Assembly: GCA_017417385.1 (NCBI GenBank)
Contig: JAFPZF010000048.1
Coordinates: 1-45,827 of the forward strand
DNA from: Bacteroidales bacterium
GTDB taxonomy: Bacteria; Bacteroidota; Bacteroidia; Bacteroidales; Marinilabiliaceae
Direction of reading: 5' to 3'
Length of the DNA stretch: 45,827 nt
Shown here one piece after another: positions 28,837 to 37,853 of this stretch (positions within the stretch are counted from its first letter, which is position 1; each line of letters begins with the position of its first letter). The notes beneath the pieces are model-generated. The model was not told the DNA's origin. It saw nothing but the letters and a program-made list of their open reading frames with translations, and searched no databases. Position numbers and translations under genes: made by a program.

Positions 28837-29639
28837 ACTACTTAGAGAGGATTGTCAAAGATAGGATCGAGGAGTTTAGCAACCTCAGCTACGCCAAGGC
28901 TGCCGCCGACATGGAGGCGCTAGCCCTCAGCACACCTGAGCCCCGACTGAGCTTCTCCGATTCTATCAGGGAGCGCAACGGCGTCATTGCGGAGTTTAAG
29001 CGCCAGTCGCCTTCCAAGGGAGTCATCCACCACGCCAAAGTCTCTCCTAAAGACGTGGTCGGCCTCTACGAGAAGGCTGGCGTAAGCGCCATCTCCTGCC
29101 TGACTAACCACTTCTTCGCCGGGACTATCGACGACCTGAAGGAGGCTGTCGCCTCTGTCAAGCACACGCCCGTCCTTCGCAAGGAGTTTATCGTAGACCC
29201 TTTCCAGGTCTTCGAGGCTAAGGCTACCGGCGCTTCCGCTATCCTGCTTATCGCCGGCGCTGTCAGCCTGGGTCAGACTAGGCTGCTCGCCGAGACTGCC
29301 GACCGCATCGGCCTCGAGATTCTTATGGAGATCCACGACGAGAAGGATATCGACGGCAACGTCTCGCTCCCTGGCGTGACGGCTGTCGGCATCAACAACA
29401 GGAACCTCAAGACTTTCGAGGTCGACATCGACCACTCGATAAGGCTCGCCAATATGCTCCCGACCAACGTCGTGAAAATCGCCGAGAGCGGCATCCGAGA
29501 CGCCGACGACATGCTCCGCCTCCACAAGGCTGGCTTCGACGGCTTCCTCATCGGCGAGACCTTCATGAAGGAAGATAACCCAGGAGACGCCTGCAAGCGC
29601 CTCTGCCTTAAATACGAAGAACTATGCAAAACTCTGTGA
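28833..29639 (+). CDS. trpC: Indole-3-glycerol phosphate synthase
   Basis: The ATG at 28833 overlaps the trpD stop (ATGA), and the protein MNYLERIVKDRIEEF has 268 residues. Substrate-binding motifs are AEFKRQSPSKG, LRKEFIVDPFQ, LLIAGAV, GINNRNLKTFEVD and IAESGI. It closes CdRP to indole-3-glycerol phosphate with loss of CO2. A longer upstream frame overlapping trpD is rejected because the conserved start sits at 28833. It overlaps trpF by 16 bases. Confidence 0.97.
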   Translation: MNYLERIVKDRIEEFSNLSYAKAAADMEALALSTPEPRLSFSDSIRERNGVIAEFKRQSPSKGVIHHAKVSPKDVVGLYEKAGVSAISCLTNHFFAGTIDDLKEAVASVKHTPVLRKEFIVDPFQVFEAKATGASAILLIAGAVSLGQTRLLAETADRIGLEILMEIHDEKDIDGNVSLPGVTAVGINNRNLKTFEVDIDHSIRLANMLPTNVVKIAESGIRDADDMLRLHKAGFDGFLIGETFMKEDNPGDACKRLCLKYEELCKTL

Positions 29640-30256
29640 AAGTGAAAATCTGTGGCCTCACGGACATAGACAACATCTGCAAACTCTTGTTCCTCGAACC
29701 GGACTATATGGGCTTCATCTTCTACCCAAAGTCCCCTCGCTACGTCGTCGGACGACTCAACCCCGACCTGCTCTCCGTCATCCCTGACACGGTCAAGCGG
29801 ACTGGCGTCTTCGTCAACCAGAGCGAAGTCGAAATACGTGACGCCGTCAAACGTTTCGGTCTCCAGGCTGTCCAGCTCCACGGGCACGAGAAGCCGCGCC
29901 TCTGCGCTCAGCTCAGAGATATGGGCGTCGAAATCCTCAAGGCTTTCCATATCGAGGACGACCACGACTTCGAGTCTGTCTGGGAATATACGGAGGTTGT
30001 CGACTACTATCTCTTCGATACTAAGACGGAAGCCTACGGCGGCTCTGGCAAGGGCTTCGACTGGAACTTGATCCTCCGTCAGCCGCTTCGCACTCCTTGG
30101 GTGCTATCCGGCGGCATCGGACCAGACAATATCGTCGAGGCTGCTCAGATCGGCGCAAGCATGATCGACCTCAACAGCTGCTTCGAGTCTAGCCCAGGCA
30201 TCAAGGACTACGACCTCCTCGACCAGGCTCTGACTAAAATTAGAAAATTGGCTTAA
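29624..30256 (+). CDS. trpF: Phosphoribosylanthranilate isomerase
   Basis: The 210-residue TIM-barrel protein has the catalytic Cys in KICGLTD (C10). [25 protein letters not shown] and LSGGIGPDN follow, the last binding phosphate. It isomerises PRA to CdRP, the substrate of TrpC. It is a separate gene overlapping trpC by 16 bases rather than a TrpC-TrpF fusion. trpB follows after 17 bases. Confidence 0.96.
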   Translation: MQNSVKVKICGLTDIDNICKLLFLEPDYMGFIFYPKSPRYVVGRLNPDLLSVIPDTVKRTGVFVNQSEVEIRDAVKRFGLQAVQLHGHEKPRLCAQLRDMGVEILKAFHIEDDHDFESVWEYTEVVDYYLFDTKTEAYGGSGKGFDWNLILRQPLRTPWVLSGGIGPDNIVEAAQIGASMIDLNSCFESSPGIKDYDLLDQALTKIRKLA

Positions 30257-30273
30257 TTTCAACATATACCACA

Positions 30274-31455
30274 ATGTCAAAATATCAAGTTAGCGAAACT
30301 GGTCTCTACGGACGCTACGGCGGCGCCTGGATTCCAGAGATGCTCTACCCAAACGTCGAAAACCTGAGGAAGTGCTACCTGCGCATCCTCGAGAGCGACG
30401 AGTTTAAGAAGGAGTACACGGGCCTGCTCAAGGACTACGTCGGCAGACCTACTCCACTCACCTACTCCTCGAAGCTCTCCGCCCTCTACAATGCGCATAT
30501 CTACCTGAAGAGAGAGGACCTCGCCCACACCGGTGCCCACAAGATCAACAACGCTATCGGTCAGGTCATCATGGCCAAGATGATGGGCAAGACGCGTATC
30601 ATCGCCGAGACTGGCGCCGGTCAGCACGGCGTGGCTACGGCAACAGCCTGCGCCCTCCTCGACATGAAGTGCGTCGTCTACATGGGCGCCCTCGACATCG
30701 AGAGGCAGGCCCCCAACGTCGCCCGCATGAAGATGCTCGGCGCCGAAGTAGTGGCTGCCACCAGCGGCAACTGCACCCTCAAGGACGCTACCAACGAGGC
30801 CCTCAGAGACTGGATGTCGAATCCCGAGGACACGTTCTACGTCATCGGCTCGGTCGTCGGACCTCACCCCTACCCTGACCTCGTCGCCCGCTTCCAGAGC
30901 GTCATCAGCGAGGAGACTCGTAGGCAGGTGACGGAGCAGACGGGCAAGAACCTCCCAGACTGGATCATCGCCTGCATAGGCGGCGGCAGCAACGCCGCCG
31001 GCTCTTTCTACCACTTCCTCGACGACGAGAGTGTTCGCCTCGTCGCTGTCGAAGCCGCAGGCCTGGGTCTCGATAGCGGCGAGACTGCTGCGACTATCGC
31101 CCGCGGTACGGAAGGTATCATCCACGGCAGCCGGACTATGCTCATGCAGACTGACGACGGCCAGATTACTGAGCCTTACTCGATCTCCGCAGGTCTCGAC
31201 TACCCGGGCGTCGGACCTCTCCACGCATTCCTCGCCGAAGTCGGCAGGGCTCAGGTCCTCTCGGCTACCGACCAGGAGGCCCTCGACGCCGCTAAGCTCC
31301 TGACTAGAAGCGAAGGCATCATCCCAGCTCTCGAGTCTGCCCACGCCCTCGCCGCTCTCCCGAAACTGAAGTTTGGCAAGGACGATGTTGTCGTAGTCAC
31401 GGTCTCCGGACGTGGCGACAAGGATATGCAGACCTACATGAACCGTTTGATGTAA
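30274..31455 (+). CDS. trpB: Tryptophan synthase beta chain
   Basis: The 393-residue TrpB1-type enzyme has [20 protein letters not shown] with PLP lysine K90, [12 protein letters not shown], the phosphate loop GGGSNAAG and the C-terminal VSGRGDKD. It condenses indole with serine and forms an alpha2-beta2 complex with TrpA. It lies between trpF and trpA, one base before trpA. In Bacteroides I recall trpB at the head of the operon, so this order is closer to the common EGDCFBA layout. Confidence 0.98.
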   Translation: MSKYQVSETGLYGRYGGAWIPEMLYPNVENLRKCYLRILESDEFKKEYTGLLKDYVGRPTPLTYSSKLSALYNAHIYLKREDLAHTGAHKINNAIGQVIMAKMMGKTRIIAETGAGQHGVATATACALLDMKCVVYMGALDIERQAPNVARMKMLGAEVVAATSGNCTLKDATNEALRDWMSNPEDTFYVIGSVVGPHPYPDLVARFQSVISEETRRQVTEQTGKNLPDWIIACIGGGSNAAGSFYHFLDDESVRLVAVEAAGLGLDSGETAATIARGTEGIIHGSRTMLMQTDDGQITEPYSISAGLDYPGVGPLHAFLAEVGRAQVLSATDQEALDAAKLLTRSEGIIPALESAHALAALPKLKFGKDDVVVVTVSGRGDKDMQTYMNRLM

Positions 31456-31456
31456 G

Positions 31457-32233
31457 ATGAAGATGAACAGGATAGACGATATTTTTAGCAAGAAGGACGG
31501 TCTGCTCTCTATTTACTTCACCGCAGGCTACCCACGTATTGACGACACGACAGCTGTCTTGAAGGCTCTCGACAAGGCTGGCATCGACATGGTCGAGATC
31601 GGTATGCCGTTCTCCGACCCTCTCGCCGACGGACCAGTAATCCAGAAGTCTAGTCTCGAGGCTCTCAAAAATGGTATGTGCATCAAGACGCTCATGAAGC
31701 AGCTCGACGGCATCCGCAAGGATGTCAACTGCGCCCTCCTCCTGATGGGCTACATCAACCCGGTCATGCACTACGGGATGGAGAAGTTTGTCAACGACTG
31801 CGTCGCAAGAGGCATCGACGGCGTTATCCTGCCAGACCTGCCCTGGGAGGTCTACATCGCTGAATACAAGGCACTCTTCGAGAAGGCTGGTCTGCACTTC
31901 GTCCCGCTTATCGCTCCTCAGACTCCCGACGAGCGGATCAGGAAAATCGACTCGGAGGCCAGAGGCTTCATCTACATGGTTGCCTCCCCAGGCACGACGG
32001 GCAACATCAAGACGACTGAGGACTACCGCACGAGGTACTTCGAGAGGATTCGCGCACTCGGGCTCCGCAACAAACTGATGATTGGCTTCGGTGTCAAGGA
32101 CGCTGCCGGCTATCGCCACGCCTGCGCCCACGCCAACGGCGCCATCATCGGCACCGCCTTCGTCAACCACCTGCGCGACAACGGCGCCGACGAGGCTTCT
32201 ATCGCCTCATTCGTCAAGAATATCAAGGCTTAG
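31457..32233 (+). CDS. trpA: Tryptophan synthase alpha chain
   Basis: The 258-residue protein has FTAGYPRIDDT and VEIGMPFSDPLADGPVIQ with catalytic E47 and D58, GYINPVMHYG, LPDLPWE and GFGVKDAAG near the C-terminus. It splits indole-3-glycerol phosphate and channels indole to TrpB. The start could also be two codons later (MNRIDDIF). It is the last gene of the operon, with a strong terminator 18 bases downstream. Confidence 0.97.
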   Translation: MKMNRIDDIFSKKDGLLSIYFTAGYPRIDDTTAVLKALDKAGIDMVEIGMPFSDPLADGPVIQKSSLEALKNGMCIKTLMKQLDGIRKDVNCALLLMGYINPVMHYGMEKFVNDCVARGIDGVILPDLPWEVYIAEYKALFEKAGLHFVPLIAPQTPDERIRKIDSEARGFIYMVASPGTTGNIKTTEDYRTRYFERIRALGLRNKLMIGFGVKDAAGYRHACAHANGAIIGTAFVNHLRDNGADEASIASFVKNIKA

Positions 32234-32251
32234 GCCCCGCCTCTGACTATT

Positions 32252-32295
32252 GAAGCCGAGTGGCGCACTTCGCTCCACTCGGCTTCTCTTTATCT
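32252..32295 (+). terminator. Terminator of the trp operon
   Basis: Perfect 12-bp stem GAAGCCGAGTGG (32252-32263) with CCACTCGGCTTC (32275-32286), 11-base loop, T-rich tail. Confidence 0.9.
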
Positions 32296-32324
32296 TGCTA
32301 TCTATACCTCAACTAATCTGTCCG

Positions 32325-32513
32325 TCACGACCATGTGATCGGCAGACAACAGAACCACGCTACGAGCACTATCAGGAGACCTAAAATCACGACGCTTCCA
32401 AGACACCCTTCTAAAAGGGACCCACAGCCCTCGCCCAAACACCCACCGACACTCTTGGAGATGCTGTTCTTCTCCTCTGGCTGGGATGATGTCTTCTTCT
32501 CATTCTCTTCCAT
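32325..32513 (-). CDS. Small single-span membrane protein, 62 residues
   Basis: The ATG at 32513 (MEENEKKTSS) gives a 62-residue protein. Residues 1-25 are charged and polar. A Gly/Cys-rich stretch follows (SVGGCLGEGCGSLLEGCLG, residues about 22-40), then a hydrophobic span VVILGLLIVLVAWF and CCLPITWS at the end. A longer frame reaching 32642 crosses the recA terminator and is rejected. A good promoter (TTG-N19-TAAGTTTG at 32569-32540) supports this start and independent expression. I do not recognise the family. It could be a Cys-rich envelope peptide. Confidence 0.65.
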   Translation of the reverse strand: MEENEKKTSSQPEEKNSISKSVGGCLGEGCGSLLEGCLGSVVILGLLIVLVAWFCCLPITWS

Positions 32514-32539
32514 AGCAAATGTCGTTTGTCGTTGTTTTA

Positions 32540-32569
32540 CAAACTTAACACTTTGTAGCAATATTTCAA
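32540..32569 (-). promoter_or_regulatory. Promoter of the 62-residue membrane protein gene
   Basis: On the minus strand TTG (32569-32567), a 19-base spacer, then TAAGTTTG (32547-32540). The predicted start is about 20 bases before the ATG at 32513. Confidence 0.75.
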
Positions 32570-32603
32570 AGAACTTCTCTCTTTTTCTACGGCAAGAGAG
32601 GCC

Positions 32604-32633
32604 AAAAAAATGGAGCCCGAGATTGGACTCCAT
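32604..32633 (-). terminator. Terminator of recA
   Basis: Minus-strand stem ATGGAGTCC / GGGCTCCAT (9 pairs, one G-U), 6-base loop, then seven T. It lies about 40 bases after the recA stop. Confidence 0.9.
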
Positions 32634-32673
32634 TCGTTTCACTCCAAATTATATGTGGACTTCTAGAAGTTCT

Positions 32674-33756
32674 CTACTCCGTCGGCTCCGTCCCCTCATA
32701 ATCCTCATTATCGTCCGGATCTCTCTCGACGACGCTCCCCTCGACCTCTGTTCCCTCCGAGAACTTAGCCCTCACCTGCTTCTCTATCTCCTCAGCAAGC
32801 TCGACATTGTCTCTGAGTATCGTGAGAGCAGCCTCGCGTCCCTGTGCCAGCTTCGAACCGTTGTAGCTGAACCACGAGCCACTCTTCTTGACGATGTCCA
32901 TGCCGACTGCCAAGTCGAGCACCTCGCCAGTCTTGGATATTCCCTCGCCAAAGCGTATCTCGAACTCTGCCTTGCGGAATGGAGGCGCAACTTTGTTCTT
33001 GACGACTTTCGCCCTCGTCAAGGCTCCGAGCACGTCGTCACCCGACTTGATGGCACTGACCTTCCTAACGTCTATTCGTATCGAGGCGTAGAACTTCAAC
33101 GCATTACCACCGGTCGTCGTCTCGGGGTTGCCAAACATCACGCCTATCTTGTCGCGTAGCTGGTTGATGAAGATACACGTCGTGTTGGTCTTGCTGAGAG
33201 CTCCCGTGAGCTTCCTCAACGCCTGACTCATGAGCCTAGCATGGAGTCCCATCTTGGAGTCTCCCATGTCGCCCTCTATCTCAGCCTTCGGCGTCAGCGC
33301 TGCGACTGAGTCGACGACGATGATGTCGATTGCCGACGAGCGTATGAGCTGCTCTGCTATCTCGAGTGCCTGCTCTCCATTGTCCGGCTGGCTGATGTAG
33401 AGTGCATTCATGTCGACGCCTAGCTTCTCTGCATACGAGCTGTCGAAAGCATGCTCCGCATCGATGAAGGCTGCTATGCCTCCCGCCTTCTGCGCCTGTG
33501 CTATGGCATGTATGGCCAGCGTTGTCTTACCAGACGACTCCGGACCGAATATCTCGATGATTCTTCCCCTCGGGTAACCTCCGACGCCGAGAGCTATGTC
33601 GAGCCCGAGAGACCCCGTCGGGATCACTGGTATCTTCTCGACCCTGCGGTCGCCCATCAGCATTATTGTCCCCTTTCCGAATGCCTTGTCGAGCTTGTCT
33701 ACGGCTAGCTTCAGAGCCGCCAGCTTCTTCTGCTTGATATCTTGTTCGTCTGCCAT
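32674..33756 (-). CDS. recA: Recombinase RecA
   Basis: The 360-residue RecA has Walker A GPESSGKT at 71-78, the [18 protein letters not shown] segment with Walker B, the L2-region [27 protein letters not shown] (split across about 208-234) and an acidic C-terminal tail. It forms ATP-dependent filaments on single-stranded DNA for strand exchange and activates the SOS response where LexA exists. No LexA-type operator was recognised. It lies 51 bases downstream of hflX on the same strand and has its own terminator. A TTACTTTG box at 33794-33787 is one base from the -7 consensus. Confidence 0.99.
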   Translation of the reverse strand: MADEQDIKQKKLAALKLAVDKLDKAFGKGTIMLMGDRRVEKIPVIPTGSLGLDIALGVGGYPRGRIIEIFGPESSGKTTLAIHAIAQAQKAGGIAAFIDAEHAFDSSYAEKLGVDMNALYISQPDNGEQALEIAEQLIRSSAIDIIVVDSVAALTPKAEIEGDMGDSKMGLHARLMSQALRKLTGALSKTNTTCIFINQLRDKIGVMFGNPETTTGGNALKFYASIRIDVRKVSAIKSGDDVLGALTRAKVVKNKVAPPFRKAEFEIRFGEGISKTGEVLDLAVGMDIVKKSGSWFSYNGSKLAQGREAALTILRDNVELAEEIEKQVRAKFSEGTEVEGSVVERDPDDNEDYEGTEPTE

Positions 33757-33807
33757 GATTGTTGTTTTTTTATTTCTTTCTGGCTACAAAGTAACGACCT
33801 TTGTCGG

Positions 33808-35007
33808 TCAGTTATTGTCAATGTCGTATAGAAAGTCGTTGTATGGATACTTTTTTGTGTGTATCCTTCTCACCTCCTCATAGACGACCTTCTTGAACTC
33901 GTCGAAGTTCTCCTTCTTGGTGGCAGAGATGAAGATGCACTTGCGCTCCTTGCCCATCCACGTCTGCTTCAGCTCCTCAAGCGAGACGTTCTCGCGCGTC
34001 ATTGGCGTCAGGTCGTCCTCGTCCTTGGGATTGTAAGAGAAGGCATCGACTTTGTTGAACACTATGAGCTGTGGCTTATCCGAGCATTCGAGCTCCTTGA
34101 GGGTCTTGTCTACGACTTCTATCTGCTGCTCAAAGGCAGGATGCGAGATGTCGACGACGTGGAGCAGCAGGTCGGCCTCGCGCACCTCGTCCAGCGTGCT
34201 CTTGAAGCTCTCGACGAGATGTGTCGGCAGCTTGCGTATGAACCCGACTGTGTCGGCGACGAGGAACGGGAGATTCTCGATGACGACTTTCCTGACTGTC
34301 GTGTCAAGAGTCGCAAACAACTTGTTCTCGGCGAAGACTTCGCTCTTCGAGAGTGTGTTCATGAGGGTGCTCTTCCCGACGTTGGTGTACCCGACGAGGG
34401 CGACACGTACGAGTCTGCCTCTGTTCTGCCGCTGTGTGCTCATCTGTCTGTCGATATGCCGCAGGTCCTCCTTGAGCAGGGATATTCTGTCGAGGACGAT
34501 TCGCTTGTCGGTCTCTATCTGCTTCTCGCCCGGTCCACGCATTCCGATACCTCCCTTCTGTCTCTCGAGGTGTGTCCACATTCGCGCCAGTCTCGGCAAT
34601 AGGTACTGATACTGCGCCAGCTCGACCTGTGTCTTTGCATGCGCGGTCCGAGCCCTGCTGGCGAATATGTCGAGTATGAGCGATGTCCTGTCGAGGACCA
34701 TTGCCCCAGTCGCTATCTCTATGTTCTTCTGCTGAGCGGGACTCAGCTCGTCGTCGCATATTATTGTCTCGACTTCCTTCATCTCTATCTCGGCCTTCAG
34801 CTCCTCGAGCTTGCCTGTCCCGAGATACGTCCGCGAGTCAGGCATCTGTAGGTTCTGCACTACTCGCCCGACGGTCTCGGCTCCCGCCGTCTCAGCTAGG
34901 AACGCCAGCTCGTCGAGGTAGTCGTCCATCTGCTGCTGCTTGACCATCGGTGTCTTCACCGCAAAGAGGATTACCCTCTCTATCTTTTCTTTCTTCGTCT
35001 CTATCAT
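33808..35007 (-). CDS. hflX: Ribosome-associated GTPase HflX
   Basis: The 399-residue protein has the HflX N-terminal domain (1-195), including the glycine-rich segment GGIGMRGPGEKQIETDKR at about 152-169. The G domain follows: G1 GYTNVGKS at 206-213, G3 DTVGFIRKLPTHL and G4 FNKVD. It binds the 50S subunit and is known to split stalled or hibernating ribosomes, especially in heat stress. The start MIETKKEKIE follows a TACCTTTG box about 25 bases upstream. Confidence 0.97.
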   Translation of the reverse strand: MIETKKEKIERVILFAVKTPMVKQQQMDDYLDELAFLAETAGAETVGRVVQNLQMPDSRTYLGTGKLEELKAEIEMKEVETIICDDELSPAQQKNIEIATGAMVLDRTSLILDIFASRARTAHAKTQVELAQYQYLLPRLARMWTHLERQKGGIGMRGPGEKQIETDKRIVLDRISLLKEDLRHIDRQMSTQRQNRGRLVRVALVGYTNVGKSTLMNTLSKSEVFAENKLFATLDTTVRKVVIENLPFLVADTVGFIRKLPTHLVESFKSTLDEVREADLLLHVVDISHPAFEQQIEVVDKTLKELECSDKPQLIVFNKVDAFSYNPKDEDDLTPMTRENVSLEELKQTWMGKERKCIFISATKKENFDEFKKVVYEEVRRIHTKKYPYNDFLYDIDNN

Positions 35008-35032
35008 TTGTCCTTCTTTCTCTGCCAGACAT

Positions 35033-35040
35033 CAAAGGTA
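35033..35040 (-). promoter_or_regulatory. Possible -7 element for hflX
   Basis: The minus strand reads TACCTTTG, matching TAnnTTTG, 26-33 bases upstream of the ATG. No TTG is seen at the expected distance. Confidence 0.45.
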
Positions 35041-35068
35041 ACGAAATATCATGAATATTTTGCCATCA

Positions 35069-35551
35069 TCACCACCCTGCCGAACTGAAGAATCCGTATA
35101 GGCTGTAGGCTGCGATGGCTGCTCCGACGACGAGACACAGTCTGTACGTCCAGACCCACCGCTCGTCCTTGCAATAGACGATTGTGCCGTCCGCCTCGTC
35201 TATGCTAATCTCCATCTTGTCACCGCTCCAGTTTCCCTCCTTGACTTCCGCGGTATGCTCCTTCCCGTCATAGTCGAATCGTAGCGTTGTCAGCCGGCTC
35301 TCGTTGCTCCCATACTTGACGGTCCTGGAGTCGACGATGTCGGCTCTGACTGTGTGGTTCCTTTTCACGAGCCCGAGCTTGTAGATATATACGAGGACGC
35401 CATACGCAAATATGCCGACGCCCCACGCCGCATCGACAAGGCTCTGGACGCCTGCCTCGAAGTCAGGCACAGACCTGCCTGCGGCCCCCGCAAAGACGAC
35501 GACCGCCGATAGCACCATCAACACATCTCCTCTGTTGCCTTTGTATGTCAT
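35069..35551 (-). CDS. Small membrane protein, paralogue 4 of a four-gene array (DUF3592-like)
   Basis: 160 residues. It begins MTYKGNRGDVLMVLSAVVVF, very like the start of the gene at 36673-37191 (AYKGSQEDLLVYLSAV). Two N-terminal hydrophobic spans (about 10-27 and 40-58) are followed by a small soluble domain with RADIVDSR, LRFDYDGKEHTAEV and a final hydrophobic span (about 133-152). The soluble part resembles DUF3592-like beta domains. Function is unknown. It is the last gene of the hisA-folE-linked array, 34 bases after its neighbour and 61 bases before hflX. Confidence 0.75.
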   Translation of the reverse strand: MTYKGNRGDVLMVLSAVVVFAGAAGRSVPDFEAGVQSLVDAAWGVGIFAYGVLVYIYKLGLVKRNHTVRADIVDSRTVKYGSNESRLTTLRFDYDGKEHTAEVKEGNWSGDKMEISIDEADGTIVYCKDERWVWTYRLCLVVGAAIAAYSLYGFFSSAGW

Positions 35552-35585
35552 GTTGTTTCCGTTTTTATTTATTTGCCCTGCACCC

Positions 35586-36101
35586 CTAAAACAAACTTTT
35601 TATTATGAACACGACGATTGCAAGGATGGCGGCGTAGCCGAAAGCGAAGCAGCCAAGCACCCCGACCTTCGTCTCCTCTGTTCCCGTCACGATGCAACCC
35701 TTCGACGGATCGACATAGACTTCTATCACGTCCTCATCGGTAATGCAGTCGAGCTTGCAGGAATAGCTCTTACCTTCATAGTCGAAGTGGACTGTGACAT
35801 GATAGCCTTCATCCTCTTCATACCCGGACTTCGTCCGTCGCCTTCTCTTGTACCGCTTGCGCTCGACTACCAAGGCCTCGGCACTATGACGCGTGGTAAT
35901 CTTGTCATAGACGTGGGCAAAGATTCCCGCCACTATGGGTAGGACGAACATGGCTAGCAACGAGAGAAATAGGATTCCGAAAAACAGCGTGAGCATTAGC
36001 CCCAAAAACCAACGTGATATATATTCACCAAGGTCCGCCCCGACATACATCACCTCCACCCTCTCGTCCGCCGACGACGTGCCTTGCTTACTCGCTTCCA
36101 C
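35586..36101 (-). CDS. Small membrane protein, paralogue 3 of a four-gene array
   Basis: 171 residues with two hydrophobic segments (about 31-72), then a basic RKRYKRRRRTKSG loop. A beta-rich domain YHVTVHFDYEGKSYSCKLDC, TDEDVIEVYVDPSKGCIVTG follows, then a C-terminal hydrophobic span. The soluble domain matches that of the next gene upstream (36105-36647) nearly motif for motif (HVTVHFDYxGxxYSCxLDCxTD, VDPxxxCxVTGTxET). The two share conserved Cys residues. Function is unknown. Gap to the upstream paralogue is 3 bases. Confidence 0.75.
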   Translation of the reverse strand: MEASKQGTSSADERVEVMYVGADLGEYISRWFLGLMLTLFFGILFLSLLAMFVLPIVAGIFAHVYDKITTRHSAEALVVERKRYKRRRRTKSGYEEDEGYHVTVHFDYEGKSYSCKLDCITDEDVIEVYVDPSKGCIVTGTEETKVGVLGCFAFGYAAILAIVVFIIKSLF

Positions 36102-36104
36102 TTC

Positions 36105-36647
36105 CTATTGTCCCAAACGTAACATCAACCAGAAGAACCCAGCATAGAGAAAATAAAGCAGCGCCTGCCCACTCAGCCCTGTCTCCTTCGTCCCCGTCAC
36201 GAGGCAGTTGTTCTTCGGATCTACAAAGACGGTGAGCGTGTCGTTATCTGTCTTGCAGTCAAGCCGGCACGAGTATGCCCTCCCTCCATAGTCGAAGTGT
36301 ACTGTCACGTGATACCTGGTCTCTATCCTCTCCGAGCCACGCGGACCCCTCACCTTTACTGGGAAGGCACTGCGGTCGACGACTGTCGCCTCTGCGTTAT
36401 GCCACGATACGACGACGTCATGGATCAGGCAAAAGACACCAAAACTGATGGGGACGACGGTGCCGATGTATATGTTTTGAAAGGCACAACCCGCAACCAG
36501 CGAGCCCACCCACAAGATTAGTCCTAAGGTCGTATACTTCTCGTTGTCCGGCTCCGAATACCAGGTGTTTATCCTCTTTTCTACCTGCGACACCTCTGTC
36601 TCGTCGTCACGTGCGATGCCTTCTCCCGTCCTTCCCTTCTCGCTCAT
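36105..36647 (-). CDS. Small membrane protein, paralogue 2 of a four-gene array
   Basis: 180 residues. A polar N-terminus (1-38) is followed by two hydrophobic segments (about 40-80), a basic/aromatic linker and the domain HVTVHFDYGGRAYSCRLDC with VFVDPKNNCLVTGTKETG, then a C-terminal hydrophobic span. It is the closest relative of the 35586-36101 product. No catalytic motif is seen. A role in envelope stress or small-domain display is only a guess. It is 25 bases from the preceding gene. Confidence 0.75.
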   Translation of the reverse strand: MSEKGRTGEGIARDDETEVSQVEKRINTWYSEPDNEKYTTLGLILWVGSLVAGCAFQNIYIGTVVPISFGVFCLIHDVVVSWHNAEATVVDRSAFPVKVRGPRGSERIETRYHVTVHFDYGGRAYSCRLDCKTDNDTLTVFVDPKNNCLVTGTKETGLSGQALLYFLYAGFFWLMLRLGQ

Positions 36648-36672
36648 GCTCTGTGTTCTCTCTTTATTCCGC

Positions 36673-37191
36673 TCACAGTGTTGTGCACTGCGGGAGTAGT
36701 ATCGGGAGCAGGAAGATGCTGGCGAGTATCATGGAGATATGGTAGGAGCGCAACCTCCCGTTATCTACCCAGACGACGTAGTTGTCGGTCGGGTCGAGAT
36801 GGAGCTTCAATTCTTGATAATACCATCGGCTCGCGACTTCTGCCTCGTAGTGCTGCCCGCCGACGTCATAGCCGACGAGGCACCTGCAGTTGTTCTTTCT
36901 GAGTCTCCATGTCTTTATGACGGTCCCATCGACATCTATGCTTTTGGCGAGCAGCCGCCGCTTATAGTCGTAGGAGTAGATTGTGAAGATGGTAAGGCTC
37001 ACGAATGGAATGATCGCATAGAGCGCATCGCTGATGGACATATTGAGGATCCTCTTCTCGCTCTCTTCGAGGTCATACACGTTGACTATAAGTGCCGCTA
37101 TGCTGAGCGAAGCAATGAGCAGCACGGCGGAGAGATAGACGAGCAGGTCCTCCTGGCTCCCCTTATATGCGTTACTTACGTTCTGACTCAT
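36673..37191 (-). CDS. Small membrane protein, paralogue 1 of a four-gene array
   Basis: The ATG at 37191 (MSQNVSNAYKGSQ) gives 172 residues. The longer frame to 37557 overlaps folE antisense-like sequence and is rejected. Hydrophobic spans lie at about 15-37, 55-72 and near the C-terminus. The middle domain has VDGTVIKTWRLRKNNCRCLVGYDVGGQHYEAEV and LHLDPTDNYVVW (in separate strands), resembling the other three. It starts 23 bases after folE, suggesting read-through. Function is unknown. Confidence 0.72.
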   Translation of the reverse strand: MSQNVSNAYKGSQEDLLVYLSAVLLIASLSIAALIVNVYDLEESEKRILNMSISDALYAIIPFVSLTIFTIYSYDYKRRLLAKSIDVDGTVIKTWRLRKNNCRCLVGYDVGGQHYEAEVASRWYYQELKLHLDPTDNYVVWVDNGRLRSYHISMILASIFLLPILLPQCTTL

Positions 37192-37214
37192 ACTGAGTGT
37201 TTTAGAGCTGGCAC

Positions 37215-37838
37215 CTAGTGCATCCTCCTCCCTATGATGTTGAAGAACTCCTCCCTCGTCGCCTGATTGTTCAGAAAGGCCCCCGTGAAATCCGATGTCG
37301 TCGTGACGGCATTCTGCTTCTGGATGCCCCTCATCTGCATGCACATGTGACGCGCCTCGATGACGACGGCGACGCCAAGAGGATTCAACGTCTCCTGGAT
37401 GCACTGCTTGATCTGGGTCGTCAACCGCTCCTGGACCTGCAGACGACGCGCAAAGGCATCGACGACTCTCGGCAGCTTGCTGAGTCCCGTGATATAATGA
37501 CGCGGTATGTAGCCGACATGCGCCTTCCCGAAGAATGGTAGGATGTGATGCTCGCACATCGAATAGACTTCGATGTCCTTGACGACGACCATCTGCTGAT
37601 ACTCCTCGCGAAACATCGCACTCCGCAAGATCTCCTCGGGACTGTCGTTGTAACCCTTGAGGAGGAACTGCATGGCCTTGGCGACTCTGACTGGCGTCTT
37701 GACGAGGCCCTCCCTCTCGACGTCCTCTCCGAGGGTCGTCAAGATTCCGGTATAGTAGCCGGCGAGCTTCGCGGTCTTATCCTCGTCGTATATGTTTGTC
37801 TCGTCCTGTAGCTCCGAGGCGGAAAAAACTGTTGCCAT
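37215..37838 (-). CDS. folE: GTP cyclohydrolase I
   Basis: A 207-residue type IA enzyme. The zinc and catalytic residues are C95-E-H-H98 ([12 protein letters not shown]) and C166 ([11 protein letters not shown]), with [23 protein letters not shown] between and [10 protein letters not shown] near the end. It converts GTP to 7,8-dihydroneopterin triphosphate, the first step of folate and pterin synthesis. It lies 15 bases after hisA, so the two are probably co-transcribed. The four small membrane-protein genes follow. Confidence 0.97.
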   Translation of the reverse strand: MATVFSASELQDETNIYDEDKTAKLAGYYTGILTTLGEDVEREGLVKTPVRVAKAMQFLLKGYNDSPEEILRSAMFREEYQQMVVVKDIEVYSMCEHHILPFFGKAHVGYIPRHYITGLSKLPRVVDAFARRLQVQERLTTQIKQCIQETLNPLGVAVVIEARHMCMQMRGIQKQNAVTTTSDFTGAFLNNQATREEFFNIIGRRMH

Positions 37839-37853
37839 AGTTCTATGTGTTCG

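Noticed and set aside
36673-37557. 294-codon frame including 122 extra N-terminal codons
   Set aside because: The extension overlaps folE on the same strand and reads as Arg/His-rich nonsense; the start at 37191 gives a protein matching its paralogues.
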